A stretch of 24,144 bases of DNA from Apostichopus californicus. Lineage: Eukaryota; Echinodermata; Holothuroidea; Aspidochirotida; Stichopodidae. How positions within the stretch are numbered: the stretch's first letter is position 1; each line of letters begins with the position of its first letter. This document shows, in pieces, positions 1 through 10,095 of this stretch. A program made the position numbers and the translations under genes. The stretch lies in assembly GCA_020650975.1 (NCBI GenBank), contig JAIPMN010002637.1:1590-25733 (forward strand). The letters are read 5' to 3'. Under the pieces are notes generated by a model, which was not told the origin of the DNA, ran no database searches, and saw nothing but the letters and a program-made list of their open reading frames with translations.

Positions 1-801
1 CATGCCGCATCCCAAAGAAATTTCAGAGCAAATTTATAATTTATACGTAAAGGTTTGTGCTTCCGACAACTACAAGATTATAGAATAAGGATATAGAACT
101 AGCTTCATTGGTACGATTTTCCTCTCTCCTGGAATGGGTCATATAATTATATAAATTATTCGTTGGTTTTGTGGTGCAGGTGGAAGGGGTGGGGGTGGGG
201 TGGCGGCACAAAATATATCAAATTCGTTTGCCATGTTGAAACGACACGGTTAACTGTGTCAAAATTGGTCGGTTTTATGGTAATCAAAACTGAAGAGTAT
301 GATACACATATAACGTTCTTCATCGTTTTTGTTCCTTAAGCCTTACAAAGAGCTGATCAGTACCCTCTACCCCATCTCAAGCCTCCCCTATAAGCTATAA
401 CCCGCCATTAATGTACTAAAACACTAGTGACACAAGAAACTTTGTTTGCCTTTGTTCTCAGTTCATTCAACGAGAGAACAAGAAATATATGAAAGTCTTC
501 GCATCCGGGCCTTTGCAAGTTCCATGGAACCCCTACCACCCGATTAAAAGTATACCCATCCACTCCTTTGATGGGCATTACACTGACATTCAGTTATCCA
601 TATACAAATGCACTGTGAATATATTTACACAAAGTTTTTGCAATACAAGAAAGTAATTATCAAGTAGTAATAAAGAGAAATGGGTGAAAAATACAAAAAC
701 AAAGAAGAAACACAGCTATAGCACGTCGTAATTACGTAATACTATGTATGAATGTATGTATGTAAACGACTTGTGGCAAGTGAATTGGCTTGACTACGAA
801 T
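1..801. other. upstream non-coding DNA
   Basis: I see no exon here. It should contain the promoter and 5' UTR of the FBXO36-like gene starting at 802, but no TATA box or initiator is clear enough to call. It holds a G-rich tract (182-203) annotated separately. The start codon context (A at -3, G at +4) is favourable. Confidence 0.5.
182..203 (+). repeat. G-rich tract, quadruplex-prone
   Basis: Five consecutive G runs (2, 4, 5, 4 and 2 Gs) are separated by one T, or by AA for the first pair. Runs this close can fold as a two- or three-layer G-quadruplex. It lies about 600 bp upstream of the FBXO36-like start codon. Function is unknown. Confidence 0.45.
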
Positions 802-3800
802 ATGGCGTCCTTGCTACCAAAAGACGGAATCTTGTTAGACGTTCAAGGACAGGCACAGCCGCCATCCAAGGATTTTGTACAGTTTCTTGTCACTCCTAAA
901 GAGGTTAATATCTTCACTGCCTCTATGATGTACTAAATGTTCGCACTGACAAAGCAAATATTACATTTTCTTTAAGAATTAAATTCCATAGCCTAACAAC
1001 TGTAACACTAACACTGTAAGATACTGTAGTGTAACGGTACGTAGGACTAGCCTAGGCCTACAGTGTCAGTAGCTAGGCCTAGTCGGGATTGCCGTGGCTA
1101 TCGTTGTTAGGAATATGGATGAGCGATGCAAAAGTAAAAATTGAATTTGCCAATACATTGGTTCAATTAGAGAATAACACGCCTTTCATAGCCTGTTAAA
1201 AATACACAGTTAAACTTGTTAGGAAGATGTGCCGTTCTCTAGGTTTGTCAATATTACAATGATTTCCCCACCAGGACTCTGACTTCAGCAAAAAAGATAT
1301 GTCTTTTTCAGAAGCATTATGAAGTAATAGAGGCAATGGCCTATCAACAGTACAGCTAATAATGATTTCCCCACCACAAAATCGACTCCAGCAAAATGCC
1401 GTGCCAGGGATGTGTCGCTCTTAAAAGCGTTTACGAAGTAATGTATCTAATAATGATTTCCTGCTGTGACTCAGTCAGACTCCAGCAAAAAGAAGCTGTT
1501 ACAGTGTTAGAAAAGTGTGGGGTATACTAGGCCTATTACTCCAAAAAAATGGGCTATTGAAAATTTGTTTGGTCAAATTGTAGTGACTGTTTTTAATGCA
1601 AGTTTTAACAGCCACCACAAGACAACTAGAATTGGTATATTCAAGGGAGGGGGGGGGGGTGATAAGTTTGTATTTTCTCGCACTGTCATTCATGTTTTAC
1701 CCAATTACCTGAATAACAAAGCAAACTTTAACGCACATGCAAATCTAGGTAAATTTCACTGAGATTTATAATCGTTCCAACTCAAGACCTTTGTCATACT
1801 GATTTGATCTGATTGAAGTTCAGTGGAATCAAGGAGTTAGAGAATAAAACTAAATCATAGAAAACCCAAAAAACAGAGGGATCATCATTTCATCAATTAA
1901 AGGCATTGATGACTCGCCCCAAACCCTGTGCGGCCATCTGAAAAAAGTAAACTTTCTGTTGCTTGCAAGTGACGTTTTGTTCGTGTCGCTACAAAATGCA
2001 GACAGTAATGAAACGTGATACCTTGTTATCTTTAGCTGGACCTGAGATGTCCATTGCTGTATCGTTTGTATACTGTGCTGTGGGTATTGACCGCAGCTGT
2101 ATGTACTGACTGTACACTAGTGTGTATTTACTGACGGTAGCAAGCTGTGTGTGTATTTTCTGGGATCGATGGTGGTGTCTCATACTTCTGTTACACTTCA
2201 TTCAAAACTAGGTCAAATAACTGGCATTAGACGTTTCTTTTTGCACGAGTCTTCACACCCTTTAAGGCCTGCACTAAGGAGCTGATATCATCATCATCAT
2301 TAATTTAGCCTTATAGTCTGCATTCCAGAGATTCAGTATACATGTGTTAAAGCTGAATATATTGAAAACCGGAATATATATATTTATCTTACTAATACTC
2401 AAATTTGTCTTTTTTGCTTGGACCTACATCAAGACTAAAATTCTGCATAAGCTTACCCTTGGACAAATTTTCTTCTTTTGTTTTATAAAATTTATTTAAG
2501 TAAACTGTATAACTGCCAACCGACTGGGAAATTTTAGACAATTGTAAAGAGCAATGAAAATGATGGTTAGAACAGGTTTTGAACCCATGACAGAGGTCAT
2601 TGGTTTGAATCCTGTTCTAGACACAAATTTCTTTGCTTTTTAAATTCTTTTTGTTTTTGTAACATTTAAGACTTTCTGCTGCTTCAGTGGTGATCTTTTT
2701 CATATATCACGTTAGCAAATAAAGACTGTTCACTTTGGTTAAATACCAAATAATTCAATATGACATTTAATTTTTTCATTCAGACAATATGGAGGACATG
2801 GAGAATAACTCTAAGAAATGATTACAAGAGACTGATGCCATCAGAACTGAAGGCCCCCTTGGAGGACTTTGAGCATGATGAGAGATTGCAATGTAAGATT
2901 TAAGTGATTCCAATTCATTTCCACTCTGCCTGGTCAGCTTTCAGAAAAGAATATATCGGGTATCAAAGTGCTCGGCACAGATTTTCATCACTGAATTATA
3001 ACCTGGGCTGGACTTTTGACTGCTGACAAATTTCCTTAAACTTTTTCTTCTTTTTCAGTTGACATTGGTAGGATATTTGGTGAAAACACACTTGAATATG
3101 CCAAACGGTTGTGTAAAGGACAGATGGATTATCTGATGCGAATGCCAAAGCCACTTCTGATATATCTGACCTCATTCTTAGAACTGGAAGATGTTGCCCA
3201 CCTCTCTCAGACTTGTAAATTAATGTACGAGGTAAGATTAAGCACTTGTGTGCCCTTCAAATTTTCAGTTGGTTGCCATAGGCAATATTTGAAAGTGTTT
3301 GCATTTCATTATCAATTTGCCAATACATCTACATTACTTAAATTTTAATGCATTTTACATCAGCCTAACACCCCCCCTCCCCCCTCTGACCTCCTGTTCC
3401 CTCAAAACATTGCAATCACTTGTAAATTTACATTATTTTAATAACAGTTGCTCCGCTCACTATGCAAATTACACTAGGATATAGGCCCATTGAACAGTGC
3501 TGGAGGCTTAGGCTAAGTGCTGGTATGGATGTTTACAAGTCACACAAATTTGCAATACAAAAATCTCTTGTGACATGAAAGCAGCCATTAAATAAATGTA
3601 TGTTCTATTTGGGAGGAGAGGTTACCTGGCAAACAACAACAACCAGCATTATGTGCTCAAACGTGTTAGTAATTACAGCCTAGCTTTAAAATTCATACGG
3701 GATGATTACGCCTAAATATGCTACAAAATCAAGTAATGGGGACATGTATAAAAACTTCAAGAAGAAGTTTCAAGAAGCACTCAATTTTTATTTCTCCTCT

Positions 3801-5850
3801 TGAAAGATCAAATTAGTTATGAAAATTTACATAACTCAACTTGAAGGAAGAAGGTAAATGATAATGCCATCTAAGAATGGTCATTTGAGAACTTTTAGCA
3901 ATTTCTTTTAGTGTGTTAAAAGTTAACTTTTTTTAAAGCTAACGTGTAATGATCATGCACTTGTATGTTTAGGATAGCCACAGAATAGCCATATAGGATA
4001 TATACAGGATAGCCATTTAGGCAATACAGGATAGCCATATAGGATTGCCACAGTATTAGTATGTCTCTTAAAATCTCTCTCCTTCTTAATTGTTGTCTTA
4101 TAGATTTGTAGTGCTGAGGCATTATGGGAACAGATATTTCACCATCATTGTGATACTGTGACAGAGGAAATGACATCACTGGCATTGGACATGGGTTGGA
4201 AGCAGATGTTCTTTACCAACAAACTACAACTTCAGGTTGGTTCAAGCTAAATATTTGAATAATAAGGAAAGTTGATGGTTTATCGTTATTTTTACATAGC
4301 AGATTGTTTCAAACTTAGTCAGTAAAAGAACTTTAAGGCATAGGCCTATGGTGGTTTGGGGATGAGTTCAGTATCTGCATTATCAGGGCAAGCTTCTGGC
4401 AAATAATCTTCTCTCACCACCAATGTTTTGTCCTGGCCCAAACAGTAATAAGACAACCCAACTTGTGATACTTAAAGTAGCTGTTCAAACTTTTGGCACT
4501 AATGGGCATCCGTACATGACATTGCCAAGAAGTCCCTAGCCTAGAGTGACCTTCACAACATGGGGAAAAGATCAGTCAAATGAAAACCCATAACTTTTAG
4601 GCAGTGGCGGACTGGATCTTAAAACTGGCCCGGGCATTTTCCACCTAGACCGGCCCATTATTCATTGATATGCTACTTACATAGTGATCGCCGTCCTGGG
4701 GAGGGGTCTAAGGGGAGGGGGTGCCCCTTGCCATTGAGATTTTTTGAAGTTAAGGAATGCCTAGAAGCAAAATGGTGCTATATTTCTCAATTTTGTAGGT
4801 TACAGTAATCCTTTAAAAATTACCTAAAAATTATTTTCCAGAAGCAACAGTTGATTAAACTGAGGAAAGTTAAAAACGTAAACAAAAATAGACAAAAATA
4901 TATGTTTTAGACTGGATTTTATTTAGTTTATCAAGCATTTTGTCACATCATGCTTGAAAAAATGGAATAAAACCTAAATAAAATCCATTAGCACGGACGG
5001 GTTGCCAATAGCACGTTCTTTTGTTACGAACTAACCGACTAACTAACATGGTGATTTCTTGAGCTGATTCCCACAGTTAAAAATATATTTCTACACAGCC
5101 CGTCTGTATTCTATTAACTACTGTAAAAATGGGCTGTAATTTTTACCAGGCTCCCCAGCCCAACTGGCCCACCGGGCATTGCCCAAAATGCCTGTGTGGC
5201 CAGTCCGCCACTGCTTTAAGGTCAAACTGATCACTTAGGGTATATAAGTAGAAGGTAGGGAGTAGGCAAATAACAACTGTAGACAAAGAGAGATCTTTCG
5301 ACCGGCATCAGGTCATAACTAAGAACGAGCGCACAGCCTATACTGTCCAGAACCACGTGCAAAGAAACCCCGCCAAAGTAACCTGACCCGCAATACATAA
5401 TAATACGCTGGTTCATTCTACATCACAAACCCCTTAACATACAGATAAAGAAACATCAAACAGTAACAAATGAACAACATACCGACATCTCCAACGAAAT
5501 ACGTGTTAGAAAATCTATTAAAAAAAATTTAATTTGCAATCTATTGTGGATAGAGTCAGTTGAAGAAAAATCTGTCCCTGCTCTACAATATATAGTAGTA
5601 GGTAGATTACGTATGAAAGTGTAGTCCCATATAAACTTGGAGTAACAACTTGCAATTTCATGGAACTAACAAGTCAAGTTTTTTCTTTTAAAATAGGGAG
5701 AAGAAAATTGGGTACAGATGGAAAGGGATGATAAAAAGATATTCTTTATTCGTGAAATTGCTGTTGTTCTTCTTCCAGGTAAAGCTAAGACGCCATCAAC
5801 AGAAGAGGGCTTCACCTGATGGTGGCACTACCTTCCTAACCGAAGACTAA
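802..5850 (+). CDS. FBXO36: F-box only protein 36-like (FBXO36), five exons, complete
   Basis: FBXO36-type proteins carry an F-box that binds SKP1 and so couples a substrate to an SCF (SKP1-cullin1-F-box) ubiquitin ligase; the substrates of this family are poorly known. Exons read by eye: 802-903, 2784-2892, 3059-3231, 4104-4235 and 5779-5850 (TAA at 5848-5850). The total is 588 nt, 195 aa, against about 188 aa for the human protein. All junctions are GT-AG and keep frame: introns 1, 3 and 4 are phase 0 and intron 2 is phase 1. The N-terminus (MASLLPK, PPSKDFVQFLVTP) matches the family start. Exon 2 gives the WRxWRITLR stretch. Exon 3 gives LCKGQMDYL and the F-box core (PLLIYLTSFLELEDVAHLSQTCK). 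Exon 4 gives ALWEQIF and GWKQMFFTNKLQLQ. The tail is basic (VKLRRHQQKR) with a short divergent end. It converges with the zinc-finger gene on the other strand. Orthology rests on remembered family sequence, not on a search. Confidence 0.93.
1045..1084. repeat. imperfect TAGGCCTA inverted repeat
   Basis: The arms GACTAGCCTAGGCCTAC and GTAGCTAGGCCTAGTC are near reverse complements around the spacer AGTGTCA, with a small offset. Words of this TAGGCCTA type recur through the window (for example about 4341, 22895 and 23683). They look like background repetitive sequence rather than a specific site. Confidence 0.5.
1258..1500 (+). repeat. three-copy degenerate tandem repeat, about 90-103 bp
   Basis: The word AATGATTTCC starts at 1258, 1361 and 1452. 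It is followed each time by a GACT(C)-CAGCAAAA-like segment, and after the first two copies by GAAGTAAT. Copy spacing is 103 then 91 bp. Divergence is high, so the triplication is old. It lies in intron 1. Confidence 0.6.
1649..1659 (+). repeat. G homopolymer (11)
   Basis: Eleven consecutive Gs, preceded by GGGA. It is one of four runs of 11 or more Gs on the plus strand in this window. Length is likely unstable and prone to assembly error. Confidence 0.8.
2568..2619 (+). repeat. 52-nt near-perfect hairpin with AGAG loop in FBXO36 intron 1
   Basis: Bases 2568-2591 can pair with 2596-2619 around the loop AGAG (2592-2595). Of 24 positions, 20 are Watson-Crick, 2 are G-U and 2 are mismatches. 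Both arms contain a tRNA B-box-like word: GGTTTGAATCC on the plus strand in the right arm, and the reverse complement of GGTTTTGAACC in the left arm. It could be the relic of a tRNA-derived element with an inverted end, or a small intronic hairpin RNA. Nothing else supports a miRNA: the arms are only about 24 bp and I see no flanking stem. Confidence 0.6.
3232..4103 (+). other. intron 3 of FBXO36-like gene
   Basis: This 872-bp intron has donor GTAAGA and acceptor TTGTCTTATAG. It contains a C-rich stretch (about 3370-3384) and a short-period repeat at 3971-4052. No other feature is visible. Confidence 0.85.
3971..4052 (+). repeat. short tandem repeat of GGATAGCCAT-type units
   Basis: AGGATAGCCA, AGAATAGCCAT, AGGATAGCCAT, AGGATAGCCAT and AGGATTGCCA recur with short TATAGG or TTAGG spacers. 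This is an irregular minisatellite within intron 3, ending shortly before exon 4. Confidence 0.65.
4236..5778 (+). other. intron 4 of FBXO36-like gene
   Basis: This 1543-bp intron has donor GTTGGT and acceptor TTCTTCCAG. It hosts the 612-bp hAT-type MITE (4602-5213) with its target duplication. The sequence between the MITE and exon 5 is ordinary AT-rich DNA, with a possible minus-strand retroelement 3' remnant near 5231-5416 that I could not confirm. Confidence 0.85.
4594..5221. mobile_element. non-autonomous hAT-type DNA transposon (MITE) with target site duplication
   Basis: The element spans 4602-5213 (612 bp). It begins CAGTGGCGGACTGG and ends with the exact reverse complement, a 14-bp perfect terminal inverted repeat. 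The CAGTGGCG terminus is typical of hAT elements, which make 8-bp target duplications. The flanks are CTTTTAGG (4594-4601) and CTTTAAGG (5214-5221), 7 of 8 identical. Subterminal GGGCATTT blocks are also inverted. No transposase frame is visible inside, so it would need a transposase in trans. It sits in intron 4 of FBXO36, far enough from the splice sites to be harmless. Confidence 0.85.
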
Positions 5851-6002
5851 AAATTGCCTTAAGTGAACTGGGAGGATGCAGTTGTTCTCACAAAAATGTC
5901 CCGAAAAAGATGAGAAAATGAAGACCCTTATGTAGTGGACTAATGTAGTGGAATCAGTCCCTTATGAAGTGGACAATGATTAAACTTTGTTGGTACTTTT
6001 AG
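5851..6002 (+). other. 3' UTR side of FBXO36-like gene
   Basis: The sequence after the TAA has no further exon signal. A variant polyadenylation hexamer ATTAAA lies at 5979-5984, about 130 nt past the stop, followed by a T/G-rich stretch. Three near copies of ATGTAGTGGA also occur at about 5932-5973. The transcript end is an inference. Confidence 0.4.
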
Positions 6003-6968
6003 GGAAACTAAGAGATATTTTGGTTAATTTGTTGACTTTTCTTCCGTTTATAATGCAACCCGTTTATAATGTAACCCGTTTATAATGTAACCCATCAGCT
6101 GTGCTAGGTATGAATAGTTTGATTTGGGGATCATATTGAAAACATATATACACAGTTTAAAGGTTCTATGAAGAAACAGTAAGTGATGAAATATTTTGGT
6201 GGGGGTGGGCAGGGAGGCTTGAGAACGATTTCTGTGTGTGAACCTTTGCAAACTTTTACTGAAATAACAGGGAAAGGAAACAACATATACATTGTGTTCC
6301 CTACATTTATACTATAATCCAGTAGATACACACGATTTGGACACACATGATATGTGATTCATGTTTAAAAAAAAATGGTTTCATTTGAGAGTTTTTCTGA
6401 GAATAGAGAAATTGAGGTAAAACTTTTGTGGTGTAGGGGTGGAGATTGAGGAGCCCTTGTGTATACTTTTGATTAAAATACACTCCAGAAATAATCCATG
6501 GAAGAGTTGTTTTGTTAGGGGGAAAAATATGAGATGTTTTGGTTAATTTGTTGACTTCTCTTCCATTTATAATGTAACCCATCAGCTGTGCTAGGTATGA
6601 ATAGTATATATTTGGGGATCATATTGAAAAACATGCACAGTTTGAAGGTGCTATGAAGAAACAGAAAGTGATGAAATATTTTGGTGGGGGTGCCAGTGGG
6701 CGGGAAGGGTTGAGAACGATTTCTGTGTGTGAACCTTTTGCAAACTTTTACTGAAATAACAGGGAATAGAAAGAACAGTTGTGATATACATTGCATTCAT
6801 TTCCCTACATCTATACTATAATCCAGTAGATACACAAAATTTGGACACACATGGAATGTGATTCATGTTAAAAAAAAAAATTGTTTGATTTGAGAGTTTT
6901 CTGAGAAAAGAGAAATTGAGGTAAAAGTTTTATCCATGGAAGAAATGTTTTGTTATGGGGACAAATAC
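6003..6968 (+). repeat. tandem segmental duplication, 519-bp period
   Basis: Two copies are clear. Copy 1 starts near 6012 (GAGATATTTTGG) and copy 2 at 6531 (GAGATGTTTTGG). They share long runs such as ATCAGCTGTGCTAGGTATGA, GAACGATTTCTGTGTGTGAA and AATCCAGTAGATACACA. Copy 2 lacks a block of about 60 bp near its end that copy 1 has (about 6428-6492). The small minus-strand frames seen in both copies are not conserved in frame and look non-coding. Confidence 0.85.
6045..6092 (+). repeat. 16-bp unit repeated three times
   Basis: The unit CGTTTATAATGTAACC occurs at 6045-6060 (with one change), 6061-6076 and 6077-6092. The second copy of the surrounding 519-bp duplication carries only one unit. 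The triplication therefore probably arose after the larger duplication, though loss is possible. Confidence 0.85.
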
Positions 6969-6994
6969 CAGCAGTTGAGCTGTTCACTTTAGTT

Positions 6995-7168
6995 GGGGGG
7001 GGGGGATGGGTAGAATACTTTGGTCAGTGCCATACCGTCTACCCCAAGTAGGAGCCAATGACTGCCTTGCACACTTGCAGCCTATACAGTACTGATAACT
7101 TTGGATAAGTCCTGCACTGACATTAGAAACTCGGTTATTATCGATGAGTTTGTTGGGGGGGGGGGGGG
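6995..7168 (+). repeat. two long G homopolymers (11 and 14)
   Basis: G runs lie at 6995-7005 and 7155-7168. The first follows the 3' end of the 519-bp duplication. The sequence between them is unremarkable. Confidence 0.8.
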
Positions 7169-7665
7169 TTGAGGTTGTAATGGAGGGTGACACATGAAGT
7201 CAGTTCATATATTTAGCTTGAGAGTTGATAACTTCAAAGAAAAAGAAAGTATGCCTATTATTAATATCACCTTGGTATTTTCCATATTCACCTTGATGTA
7301 CATAGTATAACCTTAACAAAGAGGGTTCATGATAGAATTTGTAACTTCCATTTCATTCAGAATGTTTTGTTTGTAACATGTTAGCCAGAATGCCTCAAAG
7401 GTTTTCTTTTCTTTCTTTTTATTTGGCAATGGTTCTTTGTATTGACTTTGAAAGTTCATTTATATTATTCTTCTCTACTGTATCCACTGTACATGAATTC
7501 TATAACACGGTTGATTCCTTTACAGAACATTCTGTCTGTCATTCCTTGATGTCTCTGTTAACACAGTTTATAGTATATGGTATGTCTTCACTGGTGACAA
7601 GCAAGCAAAACAATATTCCAATTTTCATTCAAACAAGTCAATCACTAAAAAATTACATAATTGGT
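7169..7665. other. intergenic, no feature seen
   Basis: AT-rich sequence. A 104-codon open frame (7378-7692) starts here, but it has no recognisable domain, runs into a non-coding duplication and has the composition of AT-rich background, so I do not call it a gene. Confidence 0.5.
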
Positions 7666-8023
7666 TGTAATGAGATGAAATATATCCTATAGACAAAGGG
7701 AAGGAGATGATGGGGTAATAAGTGTAAGAGGATATTAAAAGGTAACATGTAATGAAACAAACATATGACAGTTGTGGCAAATTCTGAATATTAATTTGTT
7801 GCTGATAGAAATGGACCATCTCATTTGTGAGATGAAGAAGGGGAGGGTGTAATGAGATGAAATATATCCTATAGACAAAGGGAAGGAGATGATGGGGTAA
7901 TTAATGTAAGAGGACATTAAAGGTAAAATTGAATGAAACAGACATGAAAGTAGTGGCAAATTCTAAATATTAATTTGTTGCTGATGGACCATCTCATTTG
8001 TGAGATAAAGAGGGGGGGGGGGG
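7666..8023 (+). repeat. tandem segmental duplication, 182-bp period
   Basis: Copy 1 (7666-7847) and copy 2 (7848-about 8023) both begin TGTAATGAGATGAAATATAT. They share AGACAAAGGGAAGGAGATGA, AATATTAATTTGTTGCTGAT and GGACCATCTCATTTGTGAGA. Differences are scattered substitutions and small indels. Copy 2 ends in a 12-nt G run (8012-8023) where copy 1 has AAGGGGAGGG, showing how the homopolymer may have grown. Confidence 0.9.
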
Positions 8024-9609
8024 CTGTCTAATAACAGAAAATAAATATGAGAAGATTGCCTACTGTTAATTTCTAAAAGCATAAAAATTTAATTTTGACT
8101 CCACTAGACAACCCATATCACCCAGGGGAAACCCAGTTTTGCAAATAACATTGCGTAATAAACCATTCAATAGTCAACTTAGTGGTCGAGTTTTAATGCG
8201 CATAAGGACATATAACAATGTTCAGCTATGCAGTAACTGAGGAGGCATTTCGTTTCATGCTTTCAAGAAAGAGGTGGCCAACTCGCTAGATTTTATTTTA
8301 GTAGTGAAAGAAAGTTGAATTGACATTATAAAATAAAATAAAAAACATCACAAATCCCATGTAATCTTTTTTTGAATATATATTCAATAAATTTTCAATT
8401 GTACATAATAAACCACACATAACATAAATAATATAATTTGCAAAAAAATCTACTAAAGAAATAAAAACATTGATGATTAACACCTGCCGCTTTCCTGAAA
8501 TTAGAAATCGAATTAATTTTGTGAAAGTACGACATCACATAAATATTACATAATCAGTGCTGCGATATGGAATCTATAATAAACAAACAAAATATAATAA
8601 TTTCATGAGTCGACAACATGTGCGCACGGCCAAGCTCTTTAAAGTGGGTACTAATCAGCAGGAAGAAATGATTAGAATAAATCTTCATTAAATTCGTATT
8701 TGGAGTAAAAATGTGTTGCAACGTAATATAATTACCACAACCCACGCCACCACATTAACATCTCAAACAGTTGCAAGGTATTACTTTGAATTTGCAGGCC
8801 TACACGAAAGGCATAACTGATAAATGACATGTAACAGTACATAGCATGCATGTGCGTGTGTTGGTATTTATGTTTCGTTACATTATCATCCCTGCTTCTC
8901 AGCAAATAATTTCACAGCGCACCTTCGTTATCTTAGAATTGCTGCATTTCACTAATGATGATTTATTGTAATGTCATTATAGATATACACTGTTGAAATT
9001 AATGTGATGACAGAAATGTCAAAACTTACAGTTCTGTGACAGCTGATTCCATCAAAGAAATCAAATGCAATATAATCTGAAGAAACATTTCTTTTTATAG
9101 CATTGCCACCTACATAACCCCCATTTTCATTCGATTAATTTTAATAAAAACAAAAATTACATTAATTCTTACTACTGTTATTTAGTATGTAAACTTAAAT
9201 GGTTGTAAATAACACACACAATTAGTTCTCTAACAAACCGATACTAAAAATACTAAATAATGTTACAATCGATATGCATGTGACAACTACACTATACTCA
9301 ATCCATTACAAGATCAGAGAATGGGTATATTTTTAGAAAGTTGCATATCAAAGTTGCATCTGACAGGTATAAAGTTCGGTTGGTCATAAAGTAAGCTCAA
9401 TCAGCTGTACATTAATTCACACTGGCATCATAATAACATAAAACTCTTTGCCTATACAAATGAATGCATCGGAATGTTAGTAAACTGGTACAATTTTGGC
9501 AAAGTATTTACGATTATTCGCGTATACCAAAAATAAAGACCGGTGAATTTTCTCTCTGAGGTTCCATTTTAATTTAGGTTTGGCGTACTCTTAAATTGAA
9601 CGAAAGTTG
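8024..9609. other. intergenic AT-rich DNA
   Basis: No exon, RNA gene or clear element is seen. The small frames are chance. A minus-strand AATAAA at 8967-8962 is a possible distal polyadenylation signal of the zinc-finger gene. Confidence 0.45.
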
Positions 9610-9615
9610 TTTATT
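9610..9615 (-). terminator. candidate polyadenylation signal AATAAA of the zinc-finger gene
   Basis: TTTATT on the plus strand gives AATAAA on the minus strand, about 480 nt past the stop codon of the gene ending at 10096. A nearer variant, ATTAAA, lies at 10036-10031. Which is used cannot be told from sequence. Confidence 0.35.
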
Positions 9616-9959
9616 GTCACGTGGCCACTAGAGACAATGTTTGTAAACGACAAGATTGAACACTGTAACCACTAATCTATCATTTTAAGTAAGACGAGTA
9701 AGGTATAGATCTAACAGCTGGAAAATGTTCTAATGAAATCCTCCTACCTGGCAAGATAAATGGATTTTGCAGGGAAGTGTTGATACAACGCAATCTTTGT
9801 CAGATAGACACGTCCTCAGTGCTATAATAATGATTACAGTATTTTAAACAAAAATCGTGACTACTAACAATTTTCTATTCGTACAAGTGAGACTTTAAAT
9901 TATATCATTTGATAAGATTGTACAATGCTGATATGTATACGGTATCCTTGATGAAATAT

Positions 9960-9979
9960 GGTCAGGAATTATCCTGACC
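9960..9979. repeat. 20-nt perfect hairpin in the zinc-finger 3' UTR
   Basis: GGTCAGGA (9960-9967) and TCCTGACC (9972-9979) are exact reverse complements around ATTA. It lies about 115 nt past the stop of the minus-strand gene, so it is probably transcribed as part of its 3' UTR. A role as an RNA-protein site is possible but unproven. Confidence 0.55.
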
Positions 9980-10095
9980 CGTTTCAGTGATGGGCTAACT
10001 ATTGGAGGCATGTGCTTAGATGACAGATGTTTTAATGCTTAGTTTTGGATGCATTAGTCTCACCCAAAAGCACACATTTATATGAATGGTTATGA

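Larger units (their letters stand above)
904..2783 (+). other. intron 1 of FBXO36-like gene
   Basis: This 1880-bp intron has donor GTTAAT and acceptor TTCATTCAG. It contains an imperfect TAGGCCTA inverted repeat (1045-1084), a three-copy degenerate repeat (1258-1500), an 11-nt G tract (1649-1659), a short ATC microsatellite (about 2285-2300) and a 52-nt hairpin (2568-2619). The small open frames inside it look like chance. Confidence 0.85.

Noticed and set aside
2568..2619. tRNA gene suggested by the B-box-like GGTTTGAATCC
   Set aside because: No A box, acceptor stem or cloverleaf fits; the sequence is better explained as a simple hairpin.
3109..3348. 79-codon plus-strand frame
   Set aside because: It is FBXO36 exon 3 reading through its donor site into intron 3; the exon is annotated within the gene.
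5231..5416. Minus-strand CTGATG...GGTCGAAAG sequence resembling a second hammerhead or retroelement 3' end
   Set aside because: The CUGANGA core is incomplete, stem II cannot form and there is no stem I pairing. The retroelement resemblance is from memory only.
6048..6796. Four overlapping minus-strand frames of 67-93 codons
   Set aside because: They arise from the 519-bp duplication, and frames differ between copies through indels, so there is no coding constraint.
7378..7692. 104-codon plus-strand open frame
   Set aside because: No domain, AT-rich background composition, and it runs into a non-coding tandem duplication whose second copy does not keep the frame.
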